A DNA stretch of 64,000 bases, taken from contig NZ_KB851219.1 in the NCBI RefSeq assembly GCF_000368265.1, positions 56,841 to 120,840 on the forward strand. The letters run 5' to 3'. Below are positions 1 to 8,591 of the stretch, piece after piece (positions within the stretch are counted from its first letter, which is position 1; each line of letters begins with the position of its first letter). The DNA is from Acinetobacter brisouisimilis. GTDB taxonomy: Bacteria; Pseudomonadota; Gammaproteobacteria; Pseudomonadales; Moraxellaceae. The notes beneath the pieces are model-generated. The model was given only the letters and a program-made list of their open reading frames with translations, did no database searches and was not told the DNA's origin. The translations under genes and the position numbers were made by a program.

Positions 1-831
1 TATCAGAAAATGATGCAGCAAATGAATCATTCTTCAATGCCATCAGAAAACAAAATGTCAGACATGCAAGACATGGATATGTCGAAAATGCAGGGCATGA
101 CGCCTGAACAGCATCAGAAAATGATGCAGCAGATGAATCATGCTTCAATGTCTTCAGAGCACAAAATGTCAGATATGCAAGACATGGATATGTCCAAAAT
201 ACAGGGCATGACTACTGAGCAACACCAACAAATGTCGAAGTCTGACGATCATATGGTTCAAGGTCAGATCGCTCAGCAAATGCCAGTTCCATCCGAAAAA
301 ACTGTGGTAGAAGGTTGGGCAAATGCTTCAACTTCTGCGGGTTTAAAAGCCTTAAGTTATGCCGATCTGCGTCCACTGTTCCCGCAAACCGATACCCGAC
401 CTGCCCAGCAAGAAATCGTGCTGCACTTGGGAGGCAATATGGAGCGTTATATCTGGACCATGAATGGCAAGAAATTTAATCAGGCAACCCCGATACAGGT
501 GCAATATGGCGAACGCGTCAGACTTACATTTGTCAATGACAGCATGATGGCACACCCAATGCATTTGCATGGCATGTTCGTCCAGCTTGAAAATGGTCAG
601 TCACTTGCCAATTTACCGAACAAACATACAATCATTGTGCCACCTGGACAAAAAATCAGCGTGCTTCTGACCGCCGATGAATTGGGCGAGTGGGCAATTC
701 ATTGCCATTTGCTGTACCACATGAGTGCAGGCATGATGAACAAATTGGTTGTGGCAAAAGTGAAACCACAAGACAGACAAATGCTTATGCCAACACCCGC
801 TCAAGGAGGAAATACGCATGCACATCACTAA
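1..831 (+). CDS. copA: Copper resistance multicopper oxidase CopA, C-terminal part (5' end outside window)
   Basis: This is the last 276 codons of a periplasmic multicopper oxidase that detoxifies copper, probably by oxidising Cu(I). The frame is open from base 1, so the true start lies upstream. The visible part begins with a methionine-rich linker (MxxM and HxxM patterns), two copies of a 37-residue unit, and ends in the third cupredoxin domain. That domain shows the type 1/2/3 copper ligands HPMHLHG and HCHLLYHMSAGMM. The gene overlaps copB by 14 bases, which implies one operon and coupled translation. The first two cupredoxin domains and the signal peptide cannot be seen. Confidence 0.93.
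   Translation, partial: YQKMMQQMNHSSMPSENKMSDMQDMDMSKMQGMTPEQHQKMMQQMNHASMSSEHKMSDMQDMDMSKIQGMTTEQHQQMSKSDDHMVQGQIAQQMPVPSEKTVVEGWANASTSAGLKALSYADLRPLFPQTDTRPAQQEIVLHLGGNMERYIWTMNGKKFNQATPIQVQYGERVRLTFVNDSMMAHPMHLHGMFVQLENGQSLANLPNKHTIIVPPGQKISVLLTADELGEWAIHCHLLYHMSAGMMNKLVVAKVKPQDRQMLMPTPAQGGNTHAHH
10..231 (+). repeat. 111-bp tandem duplication in copA encoding a Met/His-rich unit
   Basis: Bases 10-120 and 121-231 encode two nearly identical 37-residue units, each starting MMQQMNH and containing MSDMQDMDMSK. The units differ at only a few residues. The preceding codons (YQK) match the end of a unit, so more copies may lie upstream of the window. Met-rich repeats of this kind bind Cu(I) in CopA proteins. 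Confidence 0.9.
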
Positions 832-1594
832 GTTTTTACCTTCGGTGCTATTAATGGCAGGTTTTGCGGGGCAACCGCTTTGGGCGGCTACAGACATGGA
901 TATGATAGCGACGTCTGACCATTCAAGCATGCAAATGCAGCATGAACATGGCAGTCAAATCTACGCCGCAAATTCTTTGGAAAACAAATGGGTCGTTGAC
1001 CGACATGGTGCAGGTAGCTGGCAATCTGAACTGGAAAGCTGGATCGGTTCAGATGACAACAAACTCTTTATTAAAGCTGATGGCAAGCAAGCTGAATCTG
1101 AACAACTCGATGCCAACGTGATGGCCTTGTATAGCCGCAGCATCAGCACCTTTTGGGATGCTCAGGCGGGGCTGCGCTATCGTCAAAACAATAATTTGGT
1201 TGCAGATAAACATGCTGTGGATGCTGTGGTTGGTATTCATGGTTTGGCGCCGTATTTTTTTGAAACCCAGGCTTATTTATATGTCGGAGAGCATCAGCAT
1301 GTCTCAATGTCACTGGAAGCCAGGCGCGACCTGTTCTGGACGCAAAAGCTGATTAGTGAGCCGTTTGTGAAAGCGACCGTGCTGTTGAGAGATGACTCGA
1401 AAGCAGCACAAAAAACAGGTTTGAGTCATGCAGAAGTGGGTGTACAAACTCGCTATGAAATTAATAAAACCGTTATGCCATTTTTTGAAGTGGTGTATGA
1501 ATCTGATCTCGGACAAAAAGCAACAGCATGGCAGCAGCTCACCCCAAATGAGTATGGTGTTGTTTATGCACTCGGGGTATTGTTGAAATTTTAA
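818..1594 (+). CDS. copB: Copper resistance protein B (CopB), outer-membrane
   Basis: CopB is an outer-membrane beta-barrel protein that works with CopA in copper tolerance. The 258-residue product has a signal peptide (about residues 1-23, ending LWA-A) followed by a short Met/His-rich stretch with MDM and MQMQHEH that could bind copper. The rest has the alternating pattern of a beta-barrel and ends in phenylalanine, as outer-membrane proteins often do. The Met-rich N-terminal part is short compared with Pseudomonas CopB. It starts inside the end of copA with an AAGGAGG ribosome site and is followed by its own terminator. Confidence 0.92.
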   Translation: MHITKFLPSVLLMAGFAGQPLWAATDMDMIATSDHSSMQMQHEHGSQIYAANSLENKWVVDRHGAGSWQSELESWIGSDDNKLFIKADGKQAESEQLDANVMALYSRSISTFWDAQAGLRYRQNNNLVADKHAVDAVVGIHGLAPYFFETQAYLYVGEHQHVSMSLEARRDLFWTQKLISEPFVKATVLLRDDSKAAQKTGLSHAEVGVQTRYEINKTVMPFFEVVYESDLGQKATAWQQLTPNEYGVVYALGVLLKF

Positions 1595-1601
1595 ATCTTT
1601 T

Positions 1602-1627
1602 CGGGATGCTTCTCGCATCCCGTTTTT
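1602..1627 (+). terminator. Rho-independent terminator of copAB
   Basis: An 8-bp perfect GC-rich stem (CGGGATGC / GCATCCCG) with loop TTCTC is followed by TTTTT. It ends one base before the riboswitch of the next gene. Confidence 0.9.
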
Positions 1628-1676
1628 GGGAGGAACGACCTCCCCCAGACTGGGAAAAATGTCAGGACGACCTGAC
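1628..1676 (+). promoter_or_regulatory. Guanidine-II (mini-ykkC) riboswitch
   Basis: Two short hairpins carry the class signature, an ACGR loop closed by G-C pairs. The first is GGGAGG-AACGA-CCTCCC (1628-1644, loop one base longer than the usual tetraloop). The second is GTCAGG-ACGA-CCTGAC (1661-1676). The following gene encodes an SMR exporter with all the guanidinium-exporter residues, the classic target. In this class guanidinium makes the two loops dock and raises translation. The start codon lies 18 bases after the second hairpin, with a GGGA ribosome site at about 1685-1688. Confidence 0.93.
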
Positions 1677-1694
1677 CGTGCTTTGGGATACAAC

Positions 1695-2012
1695 ATGGCG
1701 TGGCTAGTATTGGTTTTAGCAGGTTTATTTGAGGTGGTTTGGGCATTCGCCATGAAGAAATCGGACGGTTTTACGCTCTTGGTTCCGAGTACAATCACAA
1801 TTGTATTCATGTTGCTCAGTTTTGCCTTGCTGTCATGGGCAATGAAAAGCTTACCTTTGGGTACAGCTTATACGGTCTGGACAGGCATTGGGGCAGTGGG
1901 TTCTTTTATTGTGGGGATTGTTATTTTACAAGAACCTGTCAATGCGATGAAGATGCTAGCGGCTGTGATGATTGTTGCGGGACTGGTCCTAATGAAAATT
2001 GCATCGCCATAA
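1695..2012 (+). CDS. gdx: Guanidinium exporter Gdx (SugE), SMR family
   Basis: This is a 105-residue small multidrug resistance protein with four membrane helices that exports guanidinium in exchange for protons. It has the residues that mark the Gdx subtype: Glu13, Trp16, Ser42, Tyr59 and Trp62, the last two in GTAYTVWTGIGAVG. The start at 1695 is preferred to the open frame reaching back to 1626, because the extension would be read from riboswitch RNA and is not membrane-like. The upstream riboswitch confirms the substrate. An older name for the family is quaternary ammonium compound resistance protein SugE. Confidence 0.95.
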   Translation: MAWLVLVLAGLFEVVWAFAMKKSDGFTLLVPSTITIVFMLLSFALLSWAMKSLPLGTAYTVWTGIGAVGSFIVGIVILQEPVNAMKMLAAVMIVAGLVLMKIASP

Positions 2013-2082
2013 AATTTTATGAGATAAAATTTCTTAAATATAAATATCTGTAATACAATGCGTTTTTTTGTTTGCCGTTGTA

Positions 2083-2712
2083 ATGTTGCTTCTGATTTTA
2101 TTTTTGATTATTGCCATACTACTGGCTGTCTTTGTATTCAATCCATCTGCCAAAACTAAGGGAAAAAGGGGAGAAAAACGCGTTATTGCTCATGCAGAAA
2201 AACATCTTGATGAGAAAAATTATACCATTTTAAATAATTATACTTTTAAAATTAATGAACAGCTGACCACCCAGATTGACCATATTGTCGTGAGTCGTTT
2301 TGGGGTATTTGTGATTGAAACTAAAAACTATCAGGGCTGGATTTTTGGCAATGAACATCAGAAGATGTGGACACAAAAACTGTATCAAAAAAGCTATCAA
2401 TTTCAAAATCCATTACATCAAAACTATCGTCATATCAAAACATTGCAACATCTATTGAGTGATGTAATTGAGCCTGAAGATTTGCATTCAGTAGTGGTTT
2501 TTGTGGGAGAAAGCACCTTTAAAACTGTCATGCCAAACAATGTTTTACAAGGTCAGGCATGGATTAACTATGTCAAAAGCTTTCATGAAGAAGTGATGAG
2601 TTCCGTCAAAATGAAGCGCATTTGTCAGACATTAGAGAAACAGGCATTGGTGAAATCCCGAAAAACCGATGCTGAACATGTGCGTAACCTGAAAAAATAT
2701 CACGCGAAATAA
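2083..2712 (+). CDS. NERD (nuclease-related) domain membrane-anchored protein
   Basis: The product begins with one strongly hydrophobic helix (about residues 1-20) followed by a basic stretch and a NERD domain. The domain shows RGEKRV, then TQIDHIVVSRFGVFVIETKNYQGWIFG, which carries the Asp and Glu-x-Lys residues typical of this restriction-nuclease-like fold. NERD proteins are thought to act on DNA, but the role of this one is unknown. The ATG at 2083 gives 209 residues; a TTG at 2068 would add five. No clear ribosome site precedes either. An ATG at 2058 would be in frame if the seven-T run at 2063-2069 had six Ts. Confidence 0.8.
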   Translation: MLLLILFLIIAILLAVFVFNPSAKTKGKRGEKRVIAHAEKHLDEKNYTILNNYTFKINEQLTTQIDHIVVSRFGVFVIETKNYQGWIFGNEHQKMWTQKLYQKSYQFQNPLHQNYRHIKTLQHLLSDVIEPEDLHSVVVFVGESTFKTVMPNNVLQGQAWINYVKSFHEEVMSSVKMKRICQTLEKQALVKSRKTDAEHVRNLKKYHAK

Positions 2713-2733
2713 CCTGACCGATGCAAGGTCAGG
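2713..2733. terminator. Hairpin between converging NERD and thiD genes
   Basis: A 7-bp stem CCTGACC / GGTCAGG with a 7-base loop lies just after the NERD stop codon. There is no clear T run on either strand, so its role as a terminator is weak. Confidence 0.35.
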
Positions 2734-2742
2734 CGAATCTTC

Positions 2743-3525
<783 letters not shown>

Positions 3526-3604
3526 TTATCTAAATTTACGCTAGTATAGGCAAGTTTTATTTAACTTCCGAGTCTTTGATTAGACGAATTGATTAGGTTT
3601 CGTT

Positions 3605-4252
3605 GTGACAGTTGAAAATATTTTATTAGATCTTGATGGGACATTGACCGACCCTAAAATTGGCATTCATACCTGCATTCGTTATGCGATGGAAAAAATG
3701 GGGCAACCTCTGGCACCAGAGATCGATCTGGACTGGACTATTGGGCCGCCATTGAAAGCTTCATTTTTTAAGCTGCTCGATACCACTCAGGATGATCTTG
3801 CCGAGCATGCACTGGATTACTATCGTGAGCGTTTTTCCAGTATTGGTCTGTATGAAAATGAGCTATATCCACAGGTTCATGACACTTTGGCAGAACTGGT
3901 CGAACGTGGTTATAATCTGTATTTGGCAACGGCTAAACCAGAAGTATTTGCTGTGCGTATTTTACAGCATTTTGAATTGATTGATTATTTTACCAAGCCC
4001 TATGGTAGTGAGTTGACTGGCGAACGAACCAATAAAGGGGATCTGATTCAATACATTTTGCAGCAGGAACAGTTGCCGCCTGAAAGCTGCATGATGGTGG
4101 GTGACCGAGAATACGATATTTTGGGCGCACGCCGAAATGGGATTGATACCATTGCGGTCGAATATGGTTACGGTACGATGCAGGAATTGACTCAGGCAGC
4201 ACCCAAACTGAAAATTCAGCAGTTTGCAGAGCTTTTGAATTACTTTAATTAA
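3605..4252 (+). CDS. HAD-superfamily phosphatase (phosphoglycolate phosphatase-like)
   Basis: A 215-residue HAD subfamily IA hydrolase. It has motif I LLDLDGTLTDPKIG, a four-helix cap, motif II LATAKP and motif IV GDREYDILGARRNG. The nearest named enzymes are Gph and PpaX-type phosphatases, but the substrate cannot be told from sequence. The start is GTG; an AGG eight bases upstream could be the ribosome site, and no in-frame ATG fits better because motif I begins at residue 7. It is transcribed divergently from thiD. Confidence 0.85.
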   Translation: MTVENILLDLDGTLTDPKIGIHTCIRYAMEKMGQPLAPEIDLDWTIGPPLKASFFKLLDTTQDDLAEHALDYYRERFSSIGLYENELYPQVHDTLAELVERGYNLYLATAKPEVFAVRILQHFELIDYFTKPYGSELTGERTNKGDLIQYILQQEQLPPESCMMVGDREYDILGARRNGIDTIAVEYGYGTMQELTQAAPKLKIQQFAELLNYFN

Positions 4253-4346
4253 TTCATCGAATTTGTTGGGTTTTTGCTAAAACAGATCAAGTCATTGAAA
4301 AAATCTGGTTATGCTTACTTAAATCAATAAAAATATTTGGGTTTGT

Positions 4347-4691
4347 ATGCGTTTTTCAGGTTTATTGGCGGTTGGTCTTGCTATGCTGAGCTTGGTGGGT
4401 TGTAGTACTTTGCAAGTTGAGCAACAACAAGTATCAGGTAAAGTCCAGATTGCCAAATCTTTATTTGGGCATCAGTGTGGTGATACAGGTATGAGTGTTG
4501 ATCAGTTGAAAACACAACTGGAAGAGCAAAAAATTCAGGTCTATGCTCAAACTGTGGCTTCAGATGGTCGACTCTATCCGCAAGTCTGTGGTGCACCCGA
4601 TGGGCGAATTGCAATTTTTACGATTGATCAGAAACAACAAGAACAAGCATTTAATTTAGGTTTTTCGCTATATCAACCTGTTAACAGCTAA
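4347..4691 (+). CDS. Small lipoprotein of unknown function
   Basis: The 114-residue product has a lipoprotein signal: MRF, a hydrophobic stretch and the lipobox LVGC with Cys19, followed by Ser, which suggests outer-membrane sorting. The mature part contains two cysteines (HQCGDTG and QVCGAPDG) that could form a disulfide. I do not recognise the family. It has its own terminator and seems to be a single-gene unit. Confidence 0.75.
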   Translation: MRFSGLLAVGLAMLSLVGCSTLQVEQQQVSGKVQIAKSLFGHQCGDTGMSVDQLKTQLEEQKIQVYAQTVASDGRLYPQVCGAPDGRIAIFTIDQKQQEQAFNLGFSLYQPVNS

Positions 4692-4713
4692 TCAATTCAA
4701 ATGAGTACAGCAG

Positions 4714-4749
4714 AAAAAAGCCAGTGTTTACACTGGCTTTTTATTTTTT
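4714..4749. terminator. Bidirectional Rho-independent terminator
   Basis: The stem GCCAGTG / CACTGGC with loop TTTA is flanked by A6 and T5ATTTTTT, so it can serve the lipoprotein gene and the converging BenE-type gene. Confidence 0.9.
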
Positions 4750-4754
4750 GTCAG

Positions 4755-5927
4755 TTAATGTGCTTTACGATGATTTAAAATAATCGCAACTACAATACCC
4801 AGTAACAGTCCCCAAAAAGCCGAGCCAATTCCGAAGAACTGCACCCCTGAGGTACTCATCAGAAAGGTTAAGAGCGCAGGTTCACGGTCTTGCGGCTCTT
4901 TAAAAGCTATCACAATGTTATGGCTAATCGTACCCAATAAGGCAATTCCTGCCAGTGTGACAATAAAAATCTTCGGAAATGCCATGAGTAAGCCAGTCAG
5001 TGTGGTCGCAAATAGCCCCATCAATATATAGAACAGCCCACAGCTCATTCCTGCAATATAGCGCCGTTTCGGGTCTGGATGGACTTGATCATCCAGACTC
5101 ACTGCAGCACTAATCGCTGCCAGACAGACTGAGAAAGCTCCAAAGGGTGCAAGTAAAGTTTGCGATACGCCAATCCAGCCGACGAGTGAGTTGGTATGTG
5201 GTTGATAACCATAACTCTTGATCATGCCAATTCCAGGTAAAAACTGGGAAGACATATTGATGATAAACAGCGGAAGTGCCAAACCCAAAATGGTTGAAGC
5301 TGAAAATTCAGGACTGATCCAAACAGGTTTAGCCAATGACCAAGACAAGTGAGGAAATTGAAATGGCATAAACACTGGGCAGAGCATCATCGCGGCGACC
5401 ACAGTCAACACGATGCAGTAACGTGGCCAAAGACGTTTGGCAACTAAATAAATTGCCAGTAAAGTCAGAATAAATGCCCAGCTTTGTTCTAGGCTTGCAA
5501 ACAGTTGAATCCCAAATTTTAAGAGAATCCCTGCTAACATGGCACAGCTCAGGCTCATCGGAATTTTAGACAGCAAACGCTGAAAAACTCCTGAGAAACC
5601 CACAAATGCAGTTAGTACACCACAGACAACAAATGCTCCAATCGCTGCAGCTAGGCTGTAATGGCTACCTGTAGCAATAATTAAGGCAATCCCTGGCGTT
5701 GACCATGCGGTCGCAACAGGGTAACGGTATTTCCATGATAAGACTAAGCCTGAAACCCCGATGGATAGACCCAATGCCCATAGCCACGAAGAAATTTGTT
5801 CTGGGGTTGCTCCTAGCGTTTGAGCACCTTGAATCACCAGAACTGCAGAAACACTAATCCCGATAAGAAACGTAATAAATCCCGCAAATACGGCAGGAAC
5901 AGAAAAATCTTGAATCAATTTTTGCAT
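4755..5927 (-). CDS. BenE-family benzoate/H+ symporter-like transporter
   Basis: A 390-residue inner-membrane protein with about 11-12 hydrophobic helices and the BenE-family N-terminal pattern (FVAGF-like entry, RYPVATAWSTPGIALI, central glycine-rich helices). In A. baylyi BenE imports benzoate with protons. No catabolic ben genes are nearby, so the substrate here is open. It is transcribed away from an Lrp/AsnC regulator across a 177-base AT-rich spacer, which makes that regulator a likely controller. Confidence 0.85.
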   Translation of the reverse strand: MQKLIQDFSVPAVFAGFITFLIGISVSAVLVIQGAQTLGATPEQISSWLWALGLSIGVSGLVLSWKYRYPVATAWSTPGIALIIATGSHYSLAAAIGAFVVCGVLTAFVGFSGVFQRLLSKIPMSLSCAMLAGILLKFGIQLFASLEQSWAFILTLLAIYLVAKRLWPRYCIVLTVVAAMMLCPVFMPFQFPHLSWSLAKPVWISPEFSASTILGLALPLFIINMSSQFLPGIGMIKSYGYQPHTNSLVGWIGVSQTLLAPFGAFSVCLAAISAAVSLDDQVHPDPKRRYIAGMSCGLFYILMGLFATTLTGLLMAFPKIFIVTLAGIALLGTISHNIVIAFKEPQDREPALLTFLMSTSGVQFFGIGSAFWGLLLGIVVAIILNHRKAH

Positions 5928-6060
5928 AATGAAATCTAGCGACGATTTTAGACGTAAATGTGTCTTAAAGACGTAGCATCAATTTAGCAATTTTTAAAAA
6001 GAAGGTGCTTTTTAATTTTTACTCTAAAAATACATAAGATTTTCTATTTTAAATTATTTA

Positions 6061-6088
6061 GAATAAATTCTTCTCAAAAGAATAAATT
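6061..6088 (+). promoter_or_regulatory. Direct repeat upstream of the Lrp/AsnC regulator
   Basis: GAATAAATT occurs at 6061-6069 and 6080-6088, 19 bases apart (about two helical turns). The first copy lies in a near-palindrome, AGAATAAATTCT. AT-rich repeated half sites of this kind are typical of Lrp-family binding, and the position between the divergent genes suggests autoregulation. Confidence 0.4.
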
Positions 6089-6104
6089 TAAGTAAAGAAT
6101 ATTT

Positions 6105-6578
6105 ATGTTAGAAAATCATGATGAATTAAGCGCAATTGATTTGAAAATTATGCGCGCTTTACAACAAGATGGACGTTTAAGTAATGCAGAGTTGGCAAAG
6201 CTGATTGGTATCAGCCCATCTTCCTGCTGGAATCATACTCAGCGGCTATTCAAGATCGGGGCAATTTTAGATGTACGCGCGCGGGTTAATCCCAACATGG
6301 TACAGCGTGAAACGGTGGTGTTGGTGGGTGTTGTGCTGGATCGTTCAACTCCTGAGAGTTTTTCTGAGTTTGAGTGTGCAGCCAAGCAGTTAAATAACGT
6401 CTTGGAATGTTATTTGGTGGCAGGGGAAGTGGACTATTTTCTGAAAATTCGGGTCAAGGATCTAGCAGCATTTAACCGCTTTCACAGTGAAAAAATTATT
6501 GCTTTGCCTGGAGTGCGGCAGGTAAGAACATTTTTTGTTTTAAATGAAGTGACCAGTGATGGATTATTATCATTTTAA
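6105..6578 (+). CDS. Lrp/AsnC-family transcriptional regulator
   Basis: A 157-residue regulator of normal family length. Residues about 10-60 form the winged helix-turn-helix (DLKIMRALQQDGRLSNAELA then LIGISPSSCWNHTQRL). The rest is the RAM ligand-binding domain, with the conserved GEVDYFLKIRVKDL pattern. Such proteins sense amino acids or related acids and assemble as octamers. It is divergent from the BenE-like transporter, which it probably controls. The ligand is unknown. Confidence 0.92.
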   Translation: MLENHDELSAIDLKIMRALQQDGRLSNAELAKLIGISPSSCWNHTQRLFKIGAILDVRARVNPNMVQRETVVLVGVVLDRSTPESFSEFECAAKQLNNVLECYLVAGEVDYFLKIRVKDLAAFNRFHSEKIIALPGVRQVRTFFVLNEVTSDGLLSF

Positions 6579-6589
6579 ATTAAAGCAGA

Positions 6590-6617
6590 AAAAAGCCCCA
6601 GTTAAAACTGAGGCTTT
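6590..6617. terminator. Bidirectional terminator between Lrp gene and hemJ
   Basis: AAGCCCCAGTT / AACTGAGGCTT pair with one mismatch and an AA loop. A6 on the left gives a T run for the minus-strand gene hemJ, whose stop codon lies inside the structure. Confidence 0.75.
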
Positions 6618-7054
6618 ACGACCACTAAAATCACCACGGCCAGTAAGATGACCGTTGGCATTTCATTAAAGAAACGCCAAAACTTGTGTGATTTATAGTG
6701 GGCATTTTCAATCAATTTTTTGCGGTAATAACCACACACAAAATGGTAAATGACCAGCAATCCAACCAATGCAACTTTGAGATAAAACCAGTGTGCCAGA
6801 TGATAATGTTGCGTTGCATCGCCCCAAGCCACTAAAAAGTGAGCAGTGATTAGCGTTGCTATCATCGCAGGCCACATAATGCCGCGGTAGAGTTTACGTT
6901 CCATGACCTGAAAGCGCTGATGACTAATCGCATCATCACTCATGGCATGGTAAACATAAAGACGTGGTAGGTAGAACAAAGCAGCGAACCAACAAACCAC
7001 GGCAATAATGTGTAATGCTTTTACCCATAGAAAAGCATCAGAAGGTGCATTCAT
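6602..7054 (-). CDS. hemJ: Protoporphyrinogen IX oxidase HemJ
   Basis: A 150-residue membrane protein with four or five helices that resembles the HemJ/CopD family. HemJ oxidises protoporphyrinogen IX to protoporphyrin IX in haem synthesis and was shown in Acinetobacter and cyanobacteria, which lack HemG and HemY. The conserved histidine in the first helix (WVKALHIIAVVCWFAALFYLPRLYVYH) and the tail pattern RFFNEMPTVILL are present. It sits just downstream of fabB on the same strand, with 11 bases between, so they may share a transcript. Confidence 0.88.
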   Translation of the reverse strand: MNAPSDAFLWVKALHIIAVVCWFAALFYLPRLYVYHAMSDDAISHQRFQVMERKLYRGIMWPAMIATLITAHFLVAWGDATQHYHLAHWFYLKVALVGLLVIYHFVCGYYRKKLIENAHYKSHKFWRFFNEMPTVILLAVVILVVVKPQF

Positions 7055-7065
7055 TTACGATCTCG

Positions 7066-8298
7066 TTAGGCATTAGCCCATTTCTTGAAGATCAGGCAGG
7101 CATTTACACCGCCAAATCCAAAACTGTTACTCATGACAGTATTCAGTTTTGCATCACGTTTTTCAAGTACAAGATCAAAACCTTTTGCGCCTTCATCAAG
7201 TTCAGTCACGTTGATGTTTGGTGCAATAAAGTCATTTTGCATCATCAAAACAGAGTAGATTGATTCGTGTACACCCGCGGCACCCAAGCTGTGACCAGTC
7301 ATTGATTTGGTTGAGCTAAATGCTGGGACATTGCCTTCACCAAAAGCACGTTCCATCGCTTTCAATTCAGTGATGTCGCCTGCTGGAGTCGAAGTACCGT
7401 GAGTGTTGATGTAGTCAAGTTTTTCTACGCCGTGTTGTTTAGCTTCATCAAGTGCCATGAGGATACAACGTGTTGCACCTTCACCTGATGGAGCAACCAT
7501 GTCAGCACCATCACTGTTCGCTGCATAAGCCACGATTTCAGCAATAATGTTGGCACCACGTGCTTGAGCATGTTCAAGTGACTCAAGTACCAAGAAACCG
7601 CCACCACCAGCAATGACGAAACCGTCACGGTCTGCTGAGTATGGACGAGATGCTGTTTCTGGAGTGTCATTGTATTTAGAACAAAGTGCACCCATTGCAT
7701 CAAACAGTAAGCTTTGAGACCAGTGATCTTCTTCACCACCACCTGCAAGAATTAGATCTTGTTTGCCAAGCTGGATCAGATTATATGCATAACCGATGGC
7801 ATCTGCTGAAGTTGCGCATGCGCTGGCAATTGAGTGAGACACACCTTGTAATTTGAATGCAACACCGACGTTTGCGGTAATCGTGTTGGTCATGTTACGT
7901 GGAACGAAGAAAGGACCAACTTTACGTGCGCCTTTAGTGTGAAGCAGTTCAGTCATTTCAACAACAGAAGCTGTTGAACCACCACCACTACCACCAACGA
8001 TACCGTAACGTGGATTGCCTGCAAGATCTTCAGCTGTTAAGCCTGCGTGTTTCACTGCATCAACCGCAGAGTTGTATGCATACATCGCACATACACCCAT
8101 AAAGCGTTTTAATTTACGGTCGATGTTGTCGAAATTTTGTTCAGCAGCAGCACTGACGTGGCTTTTAAAGTTAAGATCAGCGTAAGTTTGATTGAAACGA
8201 GTACCTGAAACGCCGTTTTTTAATGATTCAGTGACTTGTTCTAGAGTATTACCAATGCATGAGTTGATGCCCATACCAGTGATTACAACACGTCTCAT
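7066..8298 (-). CDS. fabB: Beta-ketoacyl-ACP synthase I (FabB type)
   Basis: This is a decarboxylating condensing enzyme for fatty-acid elongation, of the type needed for unsaturated fatty acids. The 410-residue thiolase-fold protein has the active-site cysteine in SIASACATSADAIG and the two catalytic histidines in NTHGTSTPAGD and MTGHSLGAAG. It also has the C-terminal glycine loop SNSFGFGGVNA. It follows E. coli FabB motif by motif (GSGGGS, GGGEE, SRPYSADRDGFVIAGGGG). An AAGGGA ribosome site is about nine bases upstream. No fabA is in the window. Confidence 0.95.
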   Translation of the reverse strand: MRRVVITGMGINSCIGNTLEQVTESLKNGVSGTRFNQTYADLNFKSHVSAAAEQNFDNIDRKLKRFMGVCAMYAYNSAVDAVKHAGLTAEDLAGNPRYGIVGGSGGGSTASVVEMTELLHTKGARKVGPFFVPRNMTNTITANVGVAFKLQGVSHSIASACATSADAIGYAYNLIQLGKQDLILAGGGEEDHWSQSLLFDAMGALCSKYNDTPETASRPYSADRDGFVIAGGGGFLVLESLEHAQARGANIIAEIVAYAANSDGADMVAPSGEGATRCILMALDEAKQHGVEKLDYINTHGTSTPAGDITELKAMERAFGEGNVPAFSSTKSMTGHSLGAAGVHESIYSVLMMQNDFIAPNINVTELDEGAKGFDLVLEKRDAKLNTVMSNSFGFGGVNACLIFKKWANA

Positions 8299-8591
8299 CT
8301 ATAAGATCCCTTAATATGGTGATGATATTGAGAGCTAGCGCAGACCACATTTATGGACAAAAGCCTGAAATGTAAGCGTTAATGCCTGCACCACTCATGT
8401 TTATAATGCTTCTCATCATAACAGAAAGCTTTTTTAAATCTTATGGCAAATCCTATGAGTATTTAGAAATAGAACAGATTATATGCAGAACAGAGTTTAC
8501 TTAACTAAAAGATACACAAACGAGTTGAGATAAAGTGCTCCTGCTTCTAGTATTTATTAAATATTTAAAGAAAAACAACGAGGAGATGTGA

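Noticed and set aside
1310..1810. A 166-codon minus-strand frame across copB, the terminator and the riboswitch
   Set aside because: It spans two well-supported genes and two RNA structures on the plus strand and resembles no protein.
2083..2712. A NERD-based defence system with partners
   Set aside because: The NERD gene is flanked by gdx and thiD with no helicase, kinase or other partner, so only a single-gene annotation is justified.
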